Positions 55,748-63,042 are shown, counted from the stretch's first letter. The stretch is DNA of 64,000 bases from Bradyrhizobium embrapense (GCF_001189235.2 NZ_LFIP02000001.1:186001-250000), one strand, 5' to 3'. Notes: a model not told the origin generated them from the sequence alone. Made by a program: numbers and translations.

Positions 55748-56524
55748 CTAGCCGTCGAGGATCGCAACCGCCCTCGTCCACCCCGCCGATGCACGCTCGA
55801 TCTTCACCGGGAAGCACGACACCATGAACCCGGTCGACGGCAGTTGCTCCAGATTGTGCAGCTTCTCGATGTGGCAGTATCCGATGTGGCGTCCGGCCTT
55901 GTGGCCTTCCCAGATCAGGCTGGCGTCCCTGGTCTCGGCATATCTCTTCGCGGTGAAAACGAACGGCGCATCCCAGCTCCAGCCGTCGATGCCGGTCAGC
56001 CGCACGCCGCGGTCGAGCAGATACATCGTGGCCTCGTAGCCCATGCCGCAGCCCGAATTGACGTAGTCGGCCTGGCCATACTTCGGGCCGGCACTGGTGT
56101 TGACGACGACGATCTCGAGCGGCGACAGCGTGTGGCCGATCCGCTTCAATTCGGCCTCGACATCGCCTGCGGTCGCGACGTAGCCGTCAGGCAGATGCCG
56201 GAAGTCGAGCTTCACGCCGGGCTGAAAGCACCATTCCAGCGGCACCTCGTCGATCGTCCACGAGCGTTCTCCGCGGTTCATGGTCGGATGGAAATGCCAG
56301 GGCGCATCGAGATGCGTGCCGTTGTGGGTGGAGAGCGAGACCTGCTCGACGGCCCAGCCCTGCCCGTCAGGCAGATCCGCAGCCTTCAGCCCATCGAAGA
56401 ACTGCAGGATGCGCGGCAGCCCTTGTTGATGGTCGATATACTGGATAGTCGGATGGTTGCCCGGCGGATCGGCAGGAACATCGTTCTGCAAGGGAACCGA
56501 GATATCGATCAGTCTGCGCGCCAT
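55748..56524 (-). CDS. Cyclase-family hydrolase (kynurenine formamidase-like)
   Basis: This 258-residue metal-dependent hydrolase has the cyclase family signature STHNGTHLDAPWHFHPT near residue 75 (HxGTHxDxPxH) and a second metal segment GYEATMYLLDRGVRLTGIDGWSWD. Family members act on N-formylkynurenine, isatin or similar cyclic amides; the substrate here is not decided by the sequence. The ATG at 56524 follows a strong GAGGAGG; the longer upstream frame has an implausible leader. It stands alone. Confidence 0.88.
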   Translation of the reverse strand: MARRLIDISVPLQNDVPADPPGNHPTIQYIDHQQGLPRILQFFDGLKAADLPDGQGWAVEQVSLSTHNGTHLDAPWHFHPTMNRGERSWTIDEVPLEWCFQPGVKLDFRHLPDGYVATAGDVEAELKRIGHTLSPLEIVVVNTSAGPKYGQADYVNSGCGMGYEATMYLLDRGVRLTGIDGWSWDAPFVFTAKRYAETRDASLIWEGHKAGRHIGYCHIEKLHNLEQLPSTGFMVSCFPVKIERASAGWTRAVAILDG

Positions 56525-56652
56525 GGTGCCTCCTCGCGGATTGGTCTTGTCAGGCTGAAGCAACCTGCCAGTCCGCGCGCACCATCGGCAAGCCACATCC
56601 GCTCGAGATCAGGGCCTGCCCCGGTCGCCGGCAGCGGTAAGGCGCCGCGGCG

Positions 56653-56759
56653 TTGAACCTATTTCCCGCGCGGACGACCCATGGGCACTGGGGATTTCAG
56701 GGCCCAGTATTCGGCGACGCCGTCTGGGCGAATATATTCCGTCCAGGCGGCGTTGTTGC
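56653..56759. repeat. Dispersed repeat, copy A
   Basis: About 107 bp aligning with 61937-62046. The core (about 73 bp) is near 80% identical, including a perfect 20-base stretch TGGGGATTTCAGGGCCCAGT. A short open frame runs through each copy (GDFRAQ is shared), but the copies differ too much after it for a conserved protein. I do not recognise the family. Confidence 0.6.
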
Positions 56760-56945
56760 GTCCGGTGTGGCATCGCGGCCGAAGCATGGCTACCCCTGCC
56801 AGAACGCCGTTCACGCACAGAGAGCCGCAGAAACAATCCGTGTGCTGATGTCGGGCGGTTTGCCGGTGGTGTTGCCACGACGATACAGAGATACCCCTGC
56901 AACGATGCTAACCAACCTGCATCTGAACCAAGACGGGGTTGCGTC

Positions 56946-57128
56946 GTGTCGGGATTTGATCACTGGAACGGTGCAAATAGAGCCTACTCGTCCGCGGACG
57001 CGCCACATCTGCGCGATCAGCAGCAGCAGTTCGACCGCTATCACAAATTCGACGACGCGATCTCGCGACCATCGGCGAGCGGCTCAAGAACCGTGATCCT
57101 GGATCGCTACAACCCGCCGGCTCGTTGA
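56946..57128 (+). CDS. Possible small protein (60 residues), uncertain
   Basis: A GTG-started frame gives MSGFDHWNGANRAYSS, then DQQQQFDRYHKFDDAIS, ending VILDRYNPPAR. Its composition (Asp, Gln, Tyr rich) is more protein-like than the Arg-rich chance frames nearby. Evidence against: no good Shine-Dalgarno, GTG start, and no recognised family. Confidence 0.35.
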   Translation: MSGFDHWNGANRAYSSADAPHLRDQQQQFDRYHKFDDAISRPSASGSRTVILDRYNPPAR

Positions 57129-57202
57129 TCTGGTCAGCGCCCGGGCGGCTGGAGTTGCAGCGAGCGGGAGCCGCGAGGCTTCAGTCCGGCGCTCGATTTA
57201 AA

Positions 57203-57279
57203 TGGTCGGGGCAGCTGGATTCGAACCAACGACCTGCAGTACCCAAAACTGCCGCGCTACCAGGCTGCGCTATACCCCG
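57203..57279 (-). tRNA. tRNA-Pro (anticodon TGG)
   Basis: A 77-nt tRNA on the minus strand starts CGGGGTATAGCGCAGCC, has anticodon loop TTTTGGG (anticodon TGG), the T arm GGTTCGAATCC, and ends with an encoded CCA. The acceptor stem pairs CGGGG with CCCCG. It is the only tRNA seen in this window. Confidence 0.95.
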
Positions 57280-57400
57280 ACATTTCCGAGAAGCCCGTGG
57301 ATACACGCTTCAGCCAGCGCCAGCAAGGCACCGGTGCGGGACCTCCGGCTCGAAGATTGGCAGCGGTTTCCTGGCCGGAAAGCGCAAAGGAACAGAGAGC

Positions 57401-57880
57401 CTAGTGGCCGCCGAACAGCGGGTGGCCGACCCGGTCGCCGGGCTGGATGCCGTATTTCTGCGCGGTGCCGGCAATCACCTCAAGAACGCCCTTGGCGAGC
57501 CCGCGTGATGGAATGATCTTGGTCGACATCGGCTCGGTGTTTTCGGCGATCCGCAGGATGCGCCCGTCGGCGCGGATGAAGATCATGTCGAGTGAGATGT
57601 AGGTGTTCTTCATCCACATCGACACCTCCTGCTCCGGCGTGAAGTCGAACAGCATGCCTTTGCCGTCCGCGAGCTCCTTGCGGTACATCAGGCCGGTCTC
57701 CTTCTCCTGCTCAGTGGTCGCCATTTCGACGGAGAAGACGTGCACGCCTGACTTGGTGACGATCTCGAGCGGCTGGACGCTGGCCGCCTGCGCGGCCGGG
57801 ACCAGCAGCGCGCCGAACACCATGACGAGGGAGGCCAACAGCCACGGGCGGAGCCGCCCAACCATGCAATCGAAATTCAT
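57401..57880 (-). CDS. DUF192 secreted protein
   Basis: This 159-residue protein has a signal peptide (PWLLASLVMVFGALLVPAAQA, cleaved near residue 33). The DUF192 domain follows, with EIVTKSGVHVFSVEMATTEQEKETGLMYR, then FTPEQEVSMWMKNTYISLDMIFI and PGDRVGHPLFGG. The family is widespread and of unknown function, possibly binding a small ligand in the periplasm. The ATG at 57880 is favoured; a TTG six bases upstream is in frame. It lies 123 bp downstream of the double cold-shock gene and is probably co-transcribed, an arrangement seen in other alphaproteobacteria. Confidence 0.85.
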   Translation of the reverse strand: MNFDCMVGRLRPWLLASLVMVFGALLVPAAQAASVQPLEIVTKSGVHVFSVEMATTEQEKETGLMYRKELADGKGMLFDFTPEQEVSMWMKNTYISLDMIFIRADGRILRIAENTEPMSTKIIPSRGLAKGVLEVIAGTAQKYGIQPGDRVGHPLFGGH

Positions 57881-58002
57881 CGACAAATACTCACACCGGG
57901 GAAGATTTTCCGGCGGACCCTAACCCGATGATTGCGGCAAATGCCAGAGCTCAGACGGCTCGCCGGAGGCTCACGTTTCCGTCAGGGCGTCCGGCTCCGG
58001 GC

Positions 58003-58665
58003 TCAGTGCGACGACAGCGCCGAGGGGCCGGTCTCCGGGTGGATCTCGGCGGCCATCATGCCCTTGGAGCCGGGCCCGAACCGCACCAGCACATACTGGC
58101 CGGGGCGCAGCTCGGTCATGCCGAAGCGGCGCAGCGTCTCCATGTGCACGAAGATGTCGGGCGTGCCCTCCCCGCAAGTCACGAAGCCGAAGCCGCGCAG
58201 TCGGTTGAACCACTTGACCTGTGCACGCTCGAGCCCGCTGGTCGCGGTCACGGTGACATGGGTTCGCGGCGGCAGCATCTGCGCCGGATGGATGGCGGTC
58301 GACTCGTCCATCGAGACGATGCGGAAGGCCTGGTAGCCCTTCGCGCGTTGCACGCATTCGACAACGAGCCGCGCGCCCTCATAGGCGGTCTGGTAGCCGT
58401 CGCGCCGCAGCACCGTCACGTGCAGGAGGATGTCAGGCCAGCCATTGTCGGGGACGATGAAGCCGTATCCCTTCGACGCATCGAACCATTTGATGACGCC
58501 GGAGACTTCGACGAGGTTGGCCGCGGCGTCGCCGAGACCGGAGAAGGCATCCAGCGCCGGATCGCGCGGCGCGCTGCCATACTCGCCTTGCGCAATCCTG
58601 CCTTGCCCAACTCCGCCGATCGGCGGTCCGCCGAGCTTCTTGGACTCAAATCCGTCCGACCCCAT
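58003..58665 (-). CDS. Protein with two cold-shock domains
   Basis: This 220-residue protein has two cold-shock domains joined by a linker. The first (about 50-115) has RNA-binding motifs KGYGFIVP and DILLHVTVL; the second (about 145-210) has RGFGFVTC and DIFVHMETL. Both keep the aromatic residues that stack on nucleic acid. Ordinary bacterial Csp are about 70 residues with one domain; tandem forms are common in alphaproteobacteria, where they act as RNA chaperones. The first 45 residues are Gly/Pro-rich and lack a fold. Start ATG 58665; GTG at 58680 also possible. Confidence 0.92.
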   Translation of the reverse strand: MGSDGFESKKLGGPPIGGVGQGRIAQGEYGSAPRDPALDAFSGLGDAAANLVEVSGVIKWFDASKGYGFIVPDNGWPDILLHVTVLRRDGYQTAYEGARLVVECVQRAKGYQAFRIVSMDESTAIHPAQMLPPRTHVTVTATSGLERAQVKWFNRLRGFGFVTCGEGTPDIFVHMETLRRFGMTELRPGQYVLVRFGPGSKGMMAAEIHPETGPSALSSH

Positions 58666-58864
58666 GACCCCGGACCCCACACGTCAAATGCAGAGCGCCG
58701 ACGTTGCGGCGCACCCTGTACACGCTGCTTTCCATGACCAACTCATTTGGACGCTGCGCGAATCTCTCAACCAAAAGATAACACTCCCGCTTGCGGGGCA
58801 TAGCTAAAAAACGATTCTTGCGGGAACTATGAACAGGCTTGCACAGCCGCGAATCAATCAGGCG

Positions 58865-59626
58865 TCAATTGCCTGCGAAAGGACCAAGCGTGTCGCCAAT
58901 GTCATGGCGGATCACCAGGTCGGCGACGTCGTCCTGATCGGTCGGCTCGTTGTTGATGATCACGAGCCGCGCACCGCTCTCCTTCGCCATCATCGGAAAG
59001 CCTGCAGCGGGCCACACCACCAGCGACGACCCGATCGCAAGGAACAGGTCGCACTGCCGCGAGAGTTCCGCCGCGCGGCGCATCGCATCCTCGGGCATCG
59101 ACTGCCCGAACGAAATCGTCGCGGTCTTCACCGGATCGCCGCACTCCGCGCAGTCCGGCGCACCACCGGTCTTGTCGAAGTGCAGCTTCACCCACGCAAG
59201 ATCGTAGTCCTTGCCGCAACCGATGCAGCGGGCGTAGGTGGTGTTGCCGTGCAGTTCGATGACATCATCGGCCTTGAAGCCCGACGCCTGATGCAGATTG
59301 TCGATGTTCTGGGTGATGATGCCAGGAACCTTGCCGGCCCGGTAAAGCTGCGCGAGTGCGCGATGCCCGCGCCCCGGCTTGGCGGCCGCAAATGTCGGTT
59401 CCATCGCGAAGCGCCGCCGCCACGACTCGTCGCGCGCCTCCTGACTGGCCACGAACTCGTCGAACGGAATCGGGCGGTTGCGCGTCCACAGCCCGCCAGG
59501 CGAGCGGAAATCGGGAATGCCGCACTCGGTGGAGATACCCGCCCCGGTGAAGGGCACGATCGACGATGCCTCGGCAATCATGTTGCCGAGCTGCTCGACG
59601 CCGCTGCGCAAGTCTTTTGCAATCAC
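58865..59626 (-). CDS. NAD-dependent protein deacylase, Sir2 family
   Basis: This 253-residue sirtuin removes acyl groups from lysines using NAD. Motifs: FTGAGISTECGIPDFRSPGG near residue 26, TQNIDNLHQASG near 105, the catalytic His in VIELHGNTTYARC and a zinc site with Cys pairs (CIGCGKDYDL and PDCAECGDP). LAIGSSLVVWPAAGFP is also typical. The GTG at 59626 gives the expected length; extending to a TTG at 59686 adds a non-conserved segment. No acetylation partner is adjacent. Confidence 0.9.
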   Translation of the reverse strand: MIAKDLRSGVEQLGNMIAEASSIVPFTGAGISTECGIPDFRSPGGLWTRNRPIPFDEFVASQEARDESWRRRFAMEPTFAAAKPGRGHRALAQLYRAGKVPGIITQNIDNLHQASGFKADDVIELHGNTTYARCIGCGKDYDLAWVKLHFDKTGGAPDCAECGDPVKTATISFGQSMPEDAMRRAAELSRQCDLFLAIGSSLVVWPAAGFPMMAKESGARLVIINNEPTDQDDVADLVIRHDIGDTLGPFAGN

Positions 59627-59857
59627 TGGGAATGATCCGGTTGACCGGCGGCGACTATAGCATGGCCGGAGCGATTGCGCGCTCAACCCTCACGCGCGCG
59701 ATCGGACTGCGACGACGAGCTGCTCCGCCGGCTCATCGGCTGCGTCGCTCCTCTGCCGCCCCAGCATCATCACAATCCCGCACTGCCCGCTCCGCATTGA
59801 CGCCCAATTCATCGACGCCAATGCGCCGGGATAGGACCACGACCAAGAGGATGGGCA

Positions 59858-60019
59858 ATGACCGATCTGGAAAACCGTGTCGCGCGCGAGCGCGAAGAGA
59901 TCGTCGCACGCGTTGCCAGCTTCCGGGCGACGCAGCAGAAGTTCGAGCGCGATCGCCAGGAGTATTACGACAATACGCTCGGCAATGTCTGGAGTGGATT
60001 GCAACGCAAGAGCGCGTGA
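59858..60019 (+). CDS. Small charged helical protein (53 residues)
   Basis: ATG-started frame with an AGAGG site eight bases upstream encodes MTDLENRVAREREEIVARVA, then FRATQQKFERDRQEYYDNTL and a WSGLQRKSA end. It is rich in Glu, Arg and Gln with heptad-like spacing, which suggests an amphipathic or coiled-coil helix. No family is recognised. Codon use is like neighbouring genes. It lies between the sirtuin and the Tyr-rich secreted gene. Confidence 0.7.
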   Translation: MTDLENRVAREREEIVARVASFRATQQKFERDRQEYYDNTLGNVWSGLQRKSA

Positions 60020-60132
60020 CGTCGCGCCGACCGGGCGCTCGCCGGCGAATAGCTGCGAATGCGCTGACGCGCGATCACACCATGACGCGCAATTGAGAAA
60101 GCCCGGAGCGATGTGCTCCGGGCTCCTCGCCG

Positions 60133-60408
60133 TCACCAGTAATGGCGATAATAGTGGTGCCGATAGTACGGACCGCGATAATAGGCGTACCCGTCGTCGT
60201 AGTAGCCGTAACGCGGGCCATAATAATAGCCATAGTCGGGACCGTAATAGCGTGGGCCGTAATAAGCACCGGCCGCGCCTGCGGCCAGTGCGCCGGCGGC
60301 CAAGCCGAAAGCCAAGCCGGGTCCGATATGACGCGCCTGCGCCGGCGCGCTGACCATCGTTGCGCCCACCGTCGCAACCGTCGCCAAAACTGCCAATGTC
60401 TTTTTCAT
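60133..60408 (-). CDS. Small secreted Tyr/Gly-rich protein
   Basis: This 91-residue protein has a signal peptide (KKTLAVLATVATVGATMVSAPAQA), then a short Gly/Ala-rich hydrophobic segment (HIGPGLAFGLAAGALAAGAAGA) that could be a membrane anchor, and a Tyr/Gly/Pro/Arg/His tail with YYGPRYYGPDYGYYYGPRYG. The tail is rich in Tyr and His and might bind metal; that is only a guess. The ATG at 60408 follows GAGGAGGT. A weak GCAAC-16-CGTT on this strand lies upstream (one base off the EcfG consensus) and may be chance. Confidence 0.75.
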   Translation of the reverse strand: MKKTLAVLATVATVGATMVSAPAQARHIGPGLAFGLAAGALAAGAAGAYYGPRYYGPDYGYYYGPRYGYYDDGYAYYRGPYYRHHYYRHYW

Positions 60409-60579
60409 GGCAAACCTCCTCACGTGGTTATGGGCATCAACGCGGGCACACTGGGATGGTTGCAGCGAAATGGCGGTTCGGGTTCCGCAGCCATGCGATG
60501 GCGCAAATCTACCATCGGTTATCGTTGGAACAAAAACACAACCTCAATGGTAAGCTTGAGTTGAGTGAGGTTGGCATCG

Positions 60580-60681
60580 ATGCCGGCGTGGATGGAACTG
60601 CTGCTGAACGTGATGGGCTTTGCCGGCTTTGTCGGCATCGCGATGTATCACGGGCACCCGAACGGGAAGCTGCCGGACTGA
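60580..60681 (+). CDS. Small membrane protein (33 residues)
   Basis: ATG-started frame encodes MPAWMELLLNVMGFAGFVGI, then AMYHGHPNGKLPD. One hydrophobic helix is followed by a short polar, positively charged tail. GAGG precedes the start with good spacing. No family is recognised. It is just long enough for one membrane span. Confidence 0.55.
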   Translation: MPAWMELLLNVMGFAGFVGIAMYHGHPNGKLPD

Positions 60682-60709
60682 GCGCCGAGGGCGGCTCAGC
60701 TTGCCAATT

Positions 60710-60895
60710 CTAATTTGACTTGCGCGCCTCTCCCGCCGTGCGGACCAGCCGGTCCGCTTTCACCAGTATCTTGCCACCCTCAGGCTGCGGCCGAAGCCAG
60801 AAGCTGATCGCGACAAAGGCTAAGCAGAGCAGCAAACCCACCACCATCACGCGTCGGTGGGTCGGTCTGTCAGCGCTATGGAACGACGGCGTCAT
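60710..60895 (-). CDS. Small single-span membrane protein (61 residues)
   Basis: MTPSFHSADRPTHRR precedes a hydrophobic helix VMVVGLLLCLAFVAISFWL, and the rest (PQPEGGKILVKADRLVRTAG) is soluble. Topology is probably N-in. The ATG at 60895 follows CAGGTG. Just upstream is a palindrome CTAACCC, GGTA, GGGTTAG (60960-60977) that could be an operator. No known family; the convergent neighbour is a 33-residue protein. Confidence 0.65.
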   Translation of the reverse strand: MTPSFHSADRPTHRRVMVVGLLLCLAFVAISFWLRPQPEGGKILVKADRLVRTAGEARKSN

Positions 60896-61127
60896 GGCTG
60901 TCACCTGCAGCCATCTCAACTGCAATTGCAGGTGGTGACAACGCGATGCCGCTCTTAACCTAACCCGGTAGGGTTAGCGGTGGCCCGGTATCGGGTCGCC
61001 GGGCGATGTGTCGCGACATTCCACAACGATATCCCGGGCCTGTCCGCAGCAAATCCACAGCTTCGGCGAAGCCTTTTGCCTAGCAAAATACGGAGCTTGC
61101 TGCGCACTCGTCCACAGCTCGCCGCAA

Positions 61128-61475
61128 TCAGGCGTCGGCCAGCCTTTTCAGGGTTGCATGAAAGCTCAGGCTGCGGGTTCCAACCAGCACTGTCCCGAAC
61201 ACTTCGGCCCGGTCACCGCTGAAGGTGCCGGAAAAGCCGCTCGTCACTTCCTGCCCCGCGAACAGCGGCCGGGCAAACGGATCGGAAAGCGGGGAATGCT
61301 GGTTGGTCCTGAGATGCCCCTTCCAGGTGCCCTCACCCACCGTATAGGCGCCGATCGACCAGAAATACGGTCCGCCTCCGAGCAGCAGGCCATCGCGCAG
61401 GATCAGGACACCACTGTCGCGGCCCCGCACCCCGTCCAACATATGGATGTGGATCGAATAGAGCCCGTTCCTCAT
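61128..61475 (-). CDS. GrlR-like protein
   Basis: This 115-residue protein resembles the GrlR family (PF16518): MRNGLYSIHIHMLDGVRGRD, LLGGGPYFWSIGAYTVGEG, FAGQEVTSGFSGTFSGDRA and a final RSLSFHATLKRLADA. In enterohaemorrhagic E. coli GrlR restrains type III secretion by binding the activator GrlA. No type III secretion genes or a GrlA-like gene are in this window, so a different partner must be meant if the fold is shared. The start at 61475 is chosen by homology; the upstream frame is Arg-rich. Confidence 0.7.
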   Translation of the reverse strand: MRNGLYSIHIHMLDGVRGRDSGVLILRDGLLLGGGPYFWSIGAYTVGEGTWKGHLRTNQHSPLSDPFARPLFAGQEVTSGFSGTFSGDRAEVFGTVLVGTRSLSFHATLKRLADA

Positions 61476-61632
61476 CGATCGCGCCGTCCGGTCCCAAACG
61501 GCCCCCAGTATGGCCCCAGGCAGGGCGGCAGGCGAGCGGCCGGCCGCCGATTCGAGCCGCAGGCGCCGGTTCACGCGCTTACAAATCGTTAAGAAAGCCC
61601 TGACAGGCTTCGACAGCCGGAGGGAGAGAGCC

Positions 61633-61806
61633 ATGCTCATTTACCCCGTACCTGTCGAAGTCACGCAAGCCAGAGTGCACCTTGTCGTCGATCAAACGGC
61701 GAAGCAGCAGCCGCACGTCATCAGCGAGGACGTGCTCGACGTCTTCGCCGCCAAGAACAAGGCCGATCGCGATGCCGTCGAGACCCTTCTCGACATCAAG
61801 GTGTGA
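61633..61806 (+). CDS. Small hypothetical protein (57 residues)
   Basis: Encodes MLIYPVPVEVTQARVHLVVD, then TAKQQPHVISEDVLDVFAAK and a RDAVETLLDIKV end. A strong GGAGGGAGAG Shine-Dalgarno precedes the ATG at 61633. It is not hydrophobic and has no signal. No family is recognised. It is divergent from the GrlR-like gene. Confidence 0.6.
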   Translation: MLIYPVPVEVTQARVHLVVDQTAKQQPHVISEDVLDVFAAKNKADRDAVETLLDIKV

Positions 61807-61936
61807 GATCGCAACCAGCTTTGCGGCGCTTGCACTGTACACCTGGCAGCGCGCCGACACATGGCGCGCGTGACCTCGGACCCACCGTCCCGGCAGCCGT
61901 TGGGCGGCGCCGCAAATCCCCTCGCCGGGCTTTCCT

Positions 61937-62046
61937 TTGAACCTTTTGCGCGGTGCCAAGACATATGTGCGCTGGGGATTTCAGGGCCCAGTGTTTGGCG
62001 CAGCGCTGTGGGACGAGGATATTCCGTCTACGCGGCGCTGTTGCAT
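61937..62046. repeat. Dispersed repeat, copy B
   Basis: Partner of 56653-56759, with the 20-base identity TGGGGATTTCAGGGCCCAGT at 61973-61992 and about 80% over the 73-bp core. It ends just before the sRNA-like structure at 62074. Confidence 0.6.
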
Positions 62047-62073
62047 TTTGTAAATTCAACCTTAAGTTTGGTC

Positions 62074-62165
62074 CCCAACAGTTGACGGCTCACGCCCTGA
62101 GAGATCCCCAGTCCGTCAACTGGGAAAGCCCCGCATCCAGCCTGCGGGGCTTTCTATTTTTGGGA
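62074..62165 (+). ncRNA. Candidate small RNA 1: long-range stem plus intrinsic terminator
   Basis: CCC-AAC-AGTTGACGG (62074-62088) pairs with CCGTCAACTGGG (62113-62124), with one three-base bulge, around a 24-nt loop holding GATCCCCAG. It leads directly into a terminator: stem AAAGCCCCGCA / TGCGGGGCTTT (62125-62153), then CTATTTTT. A TTGCAT at 62041 might be a -35, but no good -10 is seen. It could be an independent sRNA or the 3' end of a transcript crossing the repeat. Confidence 0.5.
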
Positions 62166-62169
62166 TGCT

Positions 62170-62194
62170 GGAACCTGCCGGCGCGAGCATCGTT
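62170..62194 (+). promoter_or_regulatory. EcfG-type (general stress) promoter, exact consensus, before candidate sRNA 2
   Basis: GGAAC at 62170-62174, 16 bases, CGTT at 62191-62194. This matches the alphaproteobacterial EcfG consensus (GGAAC, 16-17, CGTT). It points at the compact transcript candidate ending at 62275. Confidence 0.65.
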
Positions 62195-62200
62195 GAGTAT

Positions 62201-62275
62201 TCGGTTGCCGGCACGATCTCCCCAAGGCCGGCCGGCATCAGACCTCGCGAGCCCCGCTCGCGGGGTTTTACTTTT
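62201..62275 (+). ncRNA. Candidate small RNA 2: stress-controlled, C-rich loop, intrinsic terminator
   Basis: A transcript starting some 7-10 bases after the CGTT of the EcfG-type promoter would be about 75 nt long. It starts with a 7-pair stem TGCCGGC (62206-62212) / GCCGGCA (62231-62237) with an 18-nt loop showing CTCCCC (62218-62223), and ends in the terminator CCTCGCGAGC, CCC, GCTCGCGGGG (62243-62265) followed by TTTTACTTTT. A C-rich single-stranded loop could pair with Shine-Dalgarno sequences, as proposed for sRNA GsrN of Caulobacter, which is also made under the general stress sigma factor. No homology to GsrN is claimed. The start is inferred from the promoter only. Confidence 0.58.
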
Positions 62276-62358
62276 AGATGAGGTCCAACTCGCGCATCCT
62301 TGATTGGCCGTGATGGGCATTCGATGAGATAGATGGCCGTGCCTCCAAGGCTCGACCA

Positions 62359-62400
62359 CGAAAGCCCCGTTCCAGAATTTTCCTGGGCGGGGCTTTCTCG
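62359..62400. terminator. Third hairpin in the array (possible terminator)
   Basis: Arms CGAAAGCCCCG and CGGGGCTTTC around a 17-18 nt loop with its own TCCAG/CTGG inner pairs. No long T run follows. It may be a terminator, a processing site, or the end of a third transcript. Confidence 0.4.
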
Positions 62401-62589
62401 TATCGCGTGCGGCATGCGCACGTCGCCGGTCGCTCAATACAAAGGCTCGCGAAAGCTTGAGAGCCCAACCGCTGCGAACGGTCGGCAAAAGTCGTGCAAG
62501 CCCCTGCCCGGCGTCGCGTTTTGCTGCTATTTCTTGACCCGTCTCGCCCGAGCCAAACAAAATCTCGCAATTCCCAGGAGGACAAGAAA

Positions 62590-63042
62590 ATGCGCTATCT
62601 GCACACCATGCTGCGCGTCCGCAATCTCGATGTCGCGATGAAATTCTATCAGGACGCGCTGGGGCTGAAGGAAGTGCGCCGCATCGACAATGACAAGGGC
62701 CGCTTCACGCTCGTGTTCCTCTGCGCGGAGGAGGACCTCCATCTGCTCAAGTCGCTGCCGCCAAGTCGCGGCGCGCCGCTGGTCGAATTGACCTACAATT
62801 GGGACGAGGAGAAATACGGCGAGGACCGCTATTTCGGCCATCTCGCCTACGAGGTCGACGATATCTACGCGACCTGCGAGAAGCTGATGAAGATGGGCGT
62901 CACCATCAATCGTCCACCGCGCGACGGCAACATGGCGTTCGTGCGTTCGCCGGACCTGCACTCGATCGAGATCCTGCAGAAGGGCGATCCGAAGGCACCG
63001 GCCGAACCATGGGCCTCGATGCCGAACACCGGGCACTGGTAA
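62590..63042 (+). CDS. gloA: Lactoylglutathione lyase (glyoxalase I)
   Basis: This 150-residue VOC-fold enzyme converts the hemithioacetal of methylglyoxal and glutathione to S-lactoylglutathione. Metal ligands are at H5 (RYLHTMLRV), E66 (LVELTYNW), H84 (YFGHLAYEVDD) and E127 (HSIEILQKGD), the same spacing as E. coli GloA (which uses Ni2+). RNLDVAMKFYQDALGLKEVRR opens the first repeat. The ATG at 62590 follows AGGAGG. It is between two EcfG-type promoters but lacks one of its own. Confidence 0.95.
   Translation: MRYLHTMLRVRNLDVAMKFYQDALGLKEVRRIDNDKGRFTLVFLCAEEDLHLLKSLPPSRGAPLVELTYNWDEEKYGEDRYFGHLAYEVDDIYATCEKLMKMGVTINRPPRDGNMAFVRSPDLHSIEILQKGDPKAPAEPWASMPNTGHW

Larger units (their letters stand above)
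56525..57202. other. 678-bp gap between cyclase gene and tRNA-Pro
   Basis: This stretch is on the 3' side of the minus-strand tRNA. It contains the dispersed repeat at 56653-56759 and the small frame at 56946-57128, both listed separately. No integrase, transposase fragment or repeat of the tRNA 3' end was found, so an integrated element is not supported. Confidence 0.5.
61807..62589. other. 783-bp region without annotated protein genes
   Basis: The longest protein-gene-free stretch. It holds copy B of the dispersed repeat (61937-62046), an sRNA-like structure (62074-62161), an exact EcfG-type promoter and a second, compact transcript (62170-62275), and a third hairpin (62359-62400). Open frames inside are short and Arg/Ser-rich. 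Confidence 0.7.

Noticed and set aside
56653..57096. Protein of 147 residues starting in copy A of the repeat
   Set aside because: The reading frame is not kept in copy B beyond a few residues and the second half is a Ser/Thr/Arg-rich chance sequence.
56525..57279. Genomic island attachment site at tRNA-Pro
   Set aside because: No integrase, no second copy of the tRNA 3' end and ordinary genes on both sides; only the dispersed repeat and a possible small frame are there.
60960..60977. Palindrome CTAACCC-GGTA-GGGTTAG as a terminator
   Set aside because: No T run on either strand and placed upstream of the gene at 60710-60895; at most an operator.
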